From Leishmania infantum JPCM5 (Eukaryota; Euglenozoa; Kinetoplastea; Trypanosomatida; Trypanosomatidae): a DNA stretch of 64,000 bases. The stretch spans positions 298,884-362,883 of the forward strand of contig NC_009399.2 in NCBI RefSeq assembly GCF_000002875.2, given 5' to 3'. A program made the translations under genes and the position numbers. Of the stretch, positions 60,697 to 64,000 are shown in pieces (the first letter of the stretch is position 1; each line of letters starts with the position of its first letter). Below the pieces are notes generated by a model that saw only the letters and a list, made by a program, of their open reading frames with translations, was not told where the DNA came from and ran no database searches.

Positions 60697-61032
60697 TCAC
60701 TTGGCCGCCATGGTGACATCTGGCGCCACTCTATCTGTGGTCGCTCCTGATGCTAATAGGGTTGCCTCGGTCCCCATCGACGTTCTTGACGACGGCGGCA
60801 CGTAGCCAGTCCTCCAGATGGTGTGAAGAGATCCAACGAACATGCCGACCCCGATAGCGGTCGTCATGATGAGTGCCGCGAGGAGCAGACCGTACTCACG
60901 GGGGAGAAAGAGTGCTTGCGTGAAGTGCGACTCGTCCACGAACGGCATTACACCAATCCAAAGAACGTAGTAGATGAAGAAGCTCGAGTTGCACGCCAGC
61001 AACAGCGTGCCCAAGGCGCGATCCGTCATCAT
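60697..61032 (-). CDS. DPM2: DPM2-like regulatory subunit of dolichol-phosphate mannose synthase
   Basis: 111 residues with two membrane helices. The segment FFIYYVLWIGVMPFVDE, then ALFLPREYGLLLAALI, matches DPM2 closely (the conserved pattern is YY.W...PF.D...H...FLPR.Y). DPM2 stabilises dolichol-phosphate-mannose synthase in the ER membrane and in mammals also supports the first step of GPI anchor synthesis. Usual length is about 84; the extra 25-30 residues are a Ser/Thr-rich C-terminal tail, probably cytosolic. Tandem ATGs lie at 61032 and 61029, and I use the first. GPI-anchored coats make this pathway important in trypanosomatids. Confidence 0.85.
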   Translation of the reverse strand: MMTDRALGTLLLACNSSFFIYYVLWIGVMPFVDESHFTQALFLPREYGLLLAALIMTTAIGVGMFVGSLHTIWRTGYVPPSSRTSMGTEATLLASGATTDRVAPDVTMAAK

Positions 61033-61761
61033 CTTTTCTTACCCCCGTGTCTCAAGCCTCCCTGTTTCGTGTGTGTGTGTGTGTGAAGGTTCTGCGCACC
61101 GCTGCCTTGGCTCTTTTTCACTGATCATGTGCTGTGCGTGTGTGTGTGTGTGCGTGTGGGTAGGGAAGCAGCAGGGATGCATGCGAGAGTCATGGAGAGG
61201 GCGAGCGAGCGAGGCGTCGAAGCACCGCTTCATCGACGTCTACTTCCATGGAGTCCATCCCCTACCCCGTGCGTTGCTTCTTCTGCACGCCGTCAGGGGG
61301 CGCGGAAGGATGAAGAGAGAGAACATCACCGGCAGAGGTGCAGGGAATGGCGAACCCAGATGGACCTCTCGACGCGACTCACATGCGTCTCGCCATCTCG
61401 TACCTCAAGGGCGCCGTTCGCCGGGTCATGGAGTGCCCTCCGTCCTCCGTTCTCCTCAGTCGTTTTTGTTCGTCATCCGTTACGGGTATGTATAGCGTGG
61501 GCTTTGCACCGTTTCGCATTCTCGCCGTGCTGCCGTCCCGCGCGTGTGTCAGACCGTACACACGTGCCCATGTGCGCACGGTAACGCGGTACCGCTTATG
61601 AAGTTAGCGCGTTAGACACAGGAGCCCGGGGGCAAGGGAGGGAAGGGGTTGAGGCGGAGGTCGCGTCCCAGCTTGAACTATCCACGCTCGACGTCGCGCT
61701 GTCGCGGGGACACACAGAAGGGGAGCTTCTGCACTGCTCGCTTCCTTCGAGCCTTCCACTG
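61033..61761 (-). other. Intergenic region with CA/GT tracts
   Basis: About 730 bases. Two GT tracts (61071-61083, 61137-61151) lie close to the DPM2 start. Short frames on both strands around 61340-61600 look somewhat coding-like but lack support. Confidence 0.5.
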
Positions 61762-63993
61762 CTAGTGCGGGAGCGGCTTTAGGAAGGCGTACGCCTGCGC
61801 TGCTTCCTCGTCGCCCTCCGCTACCGCTGCGGACGTTGCCGTGGCGGCTGTCGGCAGGCCAAGGGCATCAAGCACGCGCTTGTACGCCCTCTCAGCCTCC
61901 TGCACATAATGCCCATCGTACACAAGGTTCGGCAGCAGCGTCGGCACCTCGACAAGGTGAAAGTTCTCAGAACTTCGGCAGAGGTCAGCCGCCCGCGCCG
62001 CAGCCGAGCACACCGGCGTGGGCTCGACAGCCGATGGCGTAGCATCTTCTCCCGTCCGCCCGTGGTGCAGGAGATGTTTGCGGTCGTTCTCGTAGGCGCT
62101 CCGCAGCTTCATGGACTCCTCCCAACCGTACGGATGCGTCCAGCGCGTTTCGCTCGGCAGCTCCACCGGGTGCGGCACCACGCCGCGCTGAGCAACCTCG
62201 CGACTGTCCACGGTGAAGGCAGCCGCCAGAACGATGTCGCTGTAGGGGACGCAGTACGGCTTTTCCGTCTTCGCGGTGGACGTGTAGTAGTGCATGACGT
62301 ACTCATGCAGCTGCTCTTGCGAGAGCTGCTTTGCGTCGGCCGTGAAGTGCACTACACACGGGTCACACGCGGCACCACCGTCGGCGTCGCTTGCGGAGAA
62401 GCGCGCCGGTGCCTGGTCGGACGCGAACGACTGCTGCATGACCCACACCACCGCTCGCGTCTGTGGCTCCCTCGCGAGGGCTATGATGATCGGCGCAGCG
62501 GCCGTGTAGTCGCGCGCGTCATCCACCTCAATTACACCGGCGGCCTGCATGGCTGCCAGCGAGAAGAGCGATGCGGTTTTAGTCGCCAGGACGACTCGGC
62601 TGAAGCGGACCACCGCTTCAGGGGATGCCGACGCAGTCGCAGGCTCGGCAGCCGCGCCCTTGTCGCTCGTTTTGGTCTGGTCCACTGCAGCGGCTAGAAC
62701 AGGAGCGCCGCTCTGCTCCGCCGGCAGTGGGATGAGCGGCGTCCGGCCCTGCTCCTGCTCCTTGAGGAAGTCGTAGTACCAGTCGTTGACCCCATAGCTC
62801 AGATAGTTCGCTGCGGCGAGCTCTTCTGGGGTGACGATGACCTTGGCGGGTACCCACTGCCCGTTGCTCAGTACGGCGTACTGCGTCTCTTTGCCTTCGT
62901 CAACGGCGACGCCGCGGAGGCTGCGGCGCAGCACAAAGATGCCGCCCCAGACGGCGGAGATGCGGCACATGTTCTGCGCCACCTCGGAGGCGCCATACGA
63001 CATGGTGAGGTAAGGAGACTTGCCATCGAAGGCACCGGTGGAGAGAAGAAGATCGCGCACCATGCCCACCGACCGAACAAGAGGCGGCTCCGCCGCAGCC
63101 CCCTGGCTGCAGGCCACGCTTGTGCTGCTCGTCGCGGGCAGAACATCCATCATGCCCATGAGCGAGACGACGTCGAGGACGGTGCCGGAGAGATCGTACT
63201 TGCTCTGCAAGAGCTCCGTCAAGGTGACCTGCGGATTCGCCTGCGCCTCGCGGGTGAAGACGGCCGCTGCCTTGGCCACAGCCGCCTCGGCGGCTACGGA
63301 CGTGTTCGCGACGGACGGGTCGTCAGCCGGGTTCGCGGCCTTGGCGTGCAGCTGCTCCGCCACGGACGCCTCGACATCTTTCACGAAACGCATCATGCGA
63401 CGCTTGTCAAAGAGCCCGATGGTGGCGTTGTGGAAGACGCTTGCCCGCGTCAGCGGAACCTCCATCGCAGTCGTCGTCGCCGCCGAGCCAGCACCGGTTG
63501 CTGTTGGGTGCTGCAGGAAGAGGAAGCGGTGCACGTGCTGGCACTCCAGCGATCGACCTATGCCAGAGGAGACGAGGTGGCTCAGCAGCGGACCACGCGC
63601 CATGTAGCACATCGGGAGCACGTCAAAGAGGTAGCGGCGGCGGCGTGCCTCCGGCACATCGTCGACGATGCGGTTGATGAAGATGTCTGGCGCGCTGAAC
63701 GAAGACATCGACGATGGCGATGGCTGGCGCAAGTACTGGAGAAACGTAGCGTGGTCGAAGGTGGCCATGGCGGCAGCATAGTAATCCGCACCATCGCAGT
63801 GCAGCACCTTCAGCCCGTTTCGCGCCAGAGCGGCCGACAGGATCGACTGCACCATCCCCGTCCCCTGCAGCACCACGTCGAAGCACAGGCTCGTGTCCAA
63901 GCCGCAGCCGGCGGCGTCGTAGCGACGGGTGATCTTGTAGCACTTCACCGGCTTCCGCACTGACTCCGGCCCGCGATCCTCCGGGAACATCAT
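61762..63993 (-). CDS. Rab escort protein (REP/GDI superfamily)
   Basis: 743 residues. The GDI/REP N-terminal signature is clear: FDVVLQGTGMVQSILSAAL (about 38-56), followed by VLHCDGADYYA, the usual place of the 'D..YYGG' motif. A second conserved block lies at about 328-365, TMSYGASEVAQNMCRISAVWGG, matching 'YG.GE..Q.F.R..A..GG' of REP and GDI. The length and large inserts (about 150-260 and 410-470) fit REP better than GDI (about 450). REP presents new Rab proteins to geranylgeranyl transferase II. Tandem ATGs at 63993/63990 begin the frame, but it stays open to the window edge, so an upstream start cannot be excluded. It is the first gene of the - strand cluster visible here. Confidence 0.85.
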   Translation of the reverse strand: MMFPEDRGPESVRKPVKCYKITRRYDAAGCGLDTSLCFDVVLQGTGMVQSILSAALARNGLKVLHCDGADYYAAAMATFDHATFLQYLRQPSPSSMSSFSAPDIFINRIVDDVPEARRRRYLFDVLPMCYMARGPLLSHLVSSGIGRSLECQHVHRFLFLQHPTATGAGSAATTTAMEVPLTRASVFHNATIGLFDKRRMMRFVKDVEASVAEQLHAKAANPADDPSVANTSVAAEAAVAKAAAVFTREAQANPQVTLTELLQSKYDLSGTVLDVVSLMGMMDVLPATSSTSVACSQGAAAEPPLVRSVGMVRDLLLSTGAFDGKSPYLTMSYGASEVAQNMCRISAVWGGIFVLRRSLRGVAVDEGKETQYAVLSNGQWVPAKVIVTPEELAAANYLSYGVNDWYYDFLKEQEQGRTPLIPLPAEQSGAPVLAAAVDQTKTSDKGAAAEPATASASPEAVVRFSRVVLATKTASLFSLAAMQAAGVIEVDDARDYTAAAPIIIALAREPQTRAVVWVMQQSFASDQAPARFSASDADGGAACDPCVVHFTADAKQLSQEQLHEYVMHYYTSTAKTEKPYCVPYSDIVLAAAFTVDSREVAQRGVVPHPVELPSETRWTHPYGWEESMKLRSAYENDRKHLLHHGRTGEDATPSAVEPTPVCSAAARAADLCRSSENFHLVEVPTLLPNLVYDGHYVQEAERAYKRVLDALGLPTAATATSAAVAEGDEEAAQAYAFLKPLPH

Positions 63994-64000
63994 TGGGTAG

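Noticed and set aside
61347..61601. Short + strand ORF beginning MANPDGPLDATHMRLA
   Set aside because: It opposes the direction of the gene cluster, has no recognised family, and a - strand ORF over the same bases is equally plausible.

Overview
The window looks like nuclear chromosome sequence from a trypanosomatid of the Leishmania group. The genes are long and intronless, GC-rich and packed head-to-tail on one strand over tens of kilobases. They are separated by long intergenic stretches of low-complexity sequence (CA/TG and TA microsatellites, polypyrimidine tracts followed by AG) as expected for polycistronic transcription with trans-splicing. No bacterial operons, introns or tRNA/rRNA genes were seen. 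Several recognisable proteins are eukaryotic housekeeping types (PEX16, DPM2, Rab escort protein, METTL18-type histidine methyltransferase, an ABCA transporter, a NAK-family kinase homologue), which excludes a prokaryote.

Layout. Positions 1-10200 carry genes on the + strand: a hypothetical protein cut by the window edge, a FAD-dependent aromatic-ring hydroxylase, a METTL18/Hpm1-like methyltransferase, a frameshifted amastin-like membrane protein remnant and a small DUF2871 membrane protein. Positions 17134-64000 carry only - strand genes. In transcription order, from high to low coordinate, these are: Rab escort protein, DPM2, PEX16, a giant coiled-coil protein, a giant protein of unknown function, a PPR-like protein that may be mitochondrial, a small Gly/Ser-rich protein, a NAK-type pseudokinase candidate, an ABCA transporter and a Gln/Ser-rich protein. 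The two clusters face each other, so 10200-17133 is a convergent strand-switch region, where transcription of both units is expected to end.

The strand-switch region is the strangest part. It has an assembly gap (10346-10446). About 3 kb of C/A-rich, T-poor, homopolymer-laden sequence follows, then changes near 13.6-13.9 kb into G/T-rich, A/C-poor sequence. It contains no convincing gene. Part of it (13059-13212) aligns by eye without gaps to a repeat at 21955-22108 in the 3' flank of the ABCA gene. At least this part is therefore a decayed repeat copy rather than random miscalls. A further gene-poor island at 31.5-33.2 kb has coding-like fragments in changing frames and may be a dead mobile element.

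Functionally the window is mixed, as is normal for trypanosomatids: neighbouring genes are co-transcribed but not related in pathway. Peroxisome/glycosome biogenesis (PEX16), ER glycosylation/GPI (DPM2), vesicle traffic (REP and the AP2-motif-bearing kinase homologue) and lipid transport (ABCA) are all represented. The most promising items are the NAK kinase homologue with NFG in place of DFG, the bacterial-type DUF2871 gene and the compositional structure of the strand-switch region.
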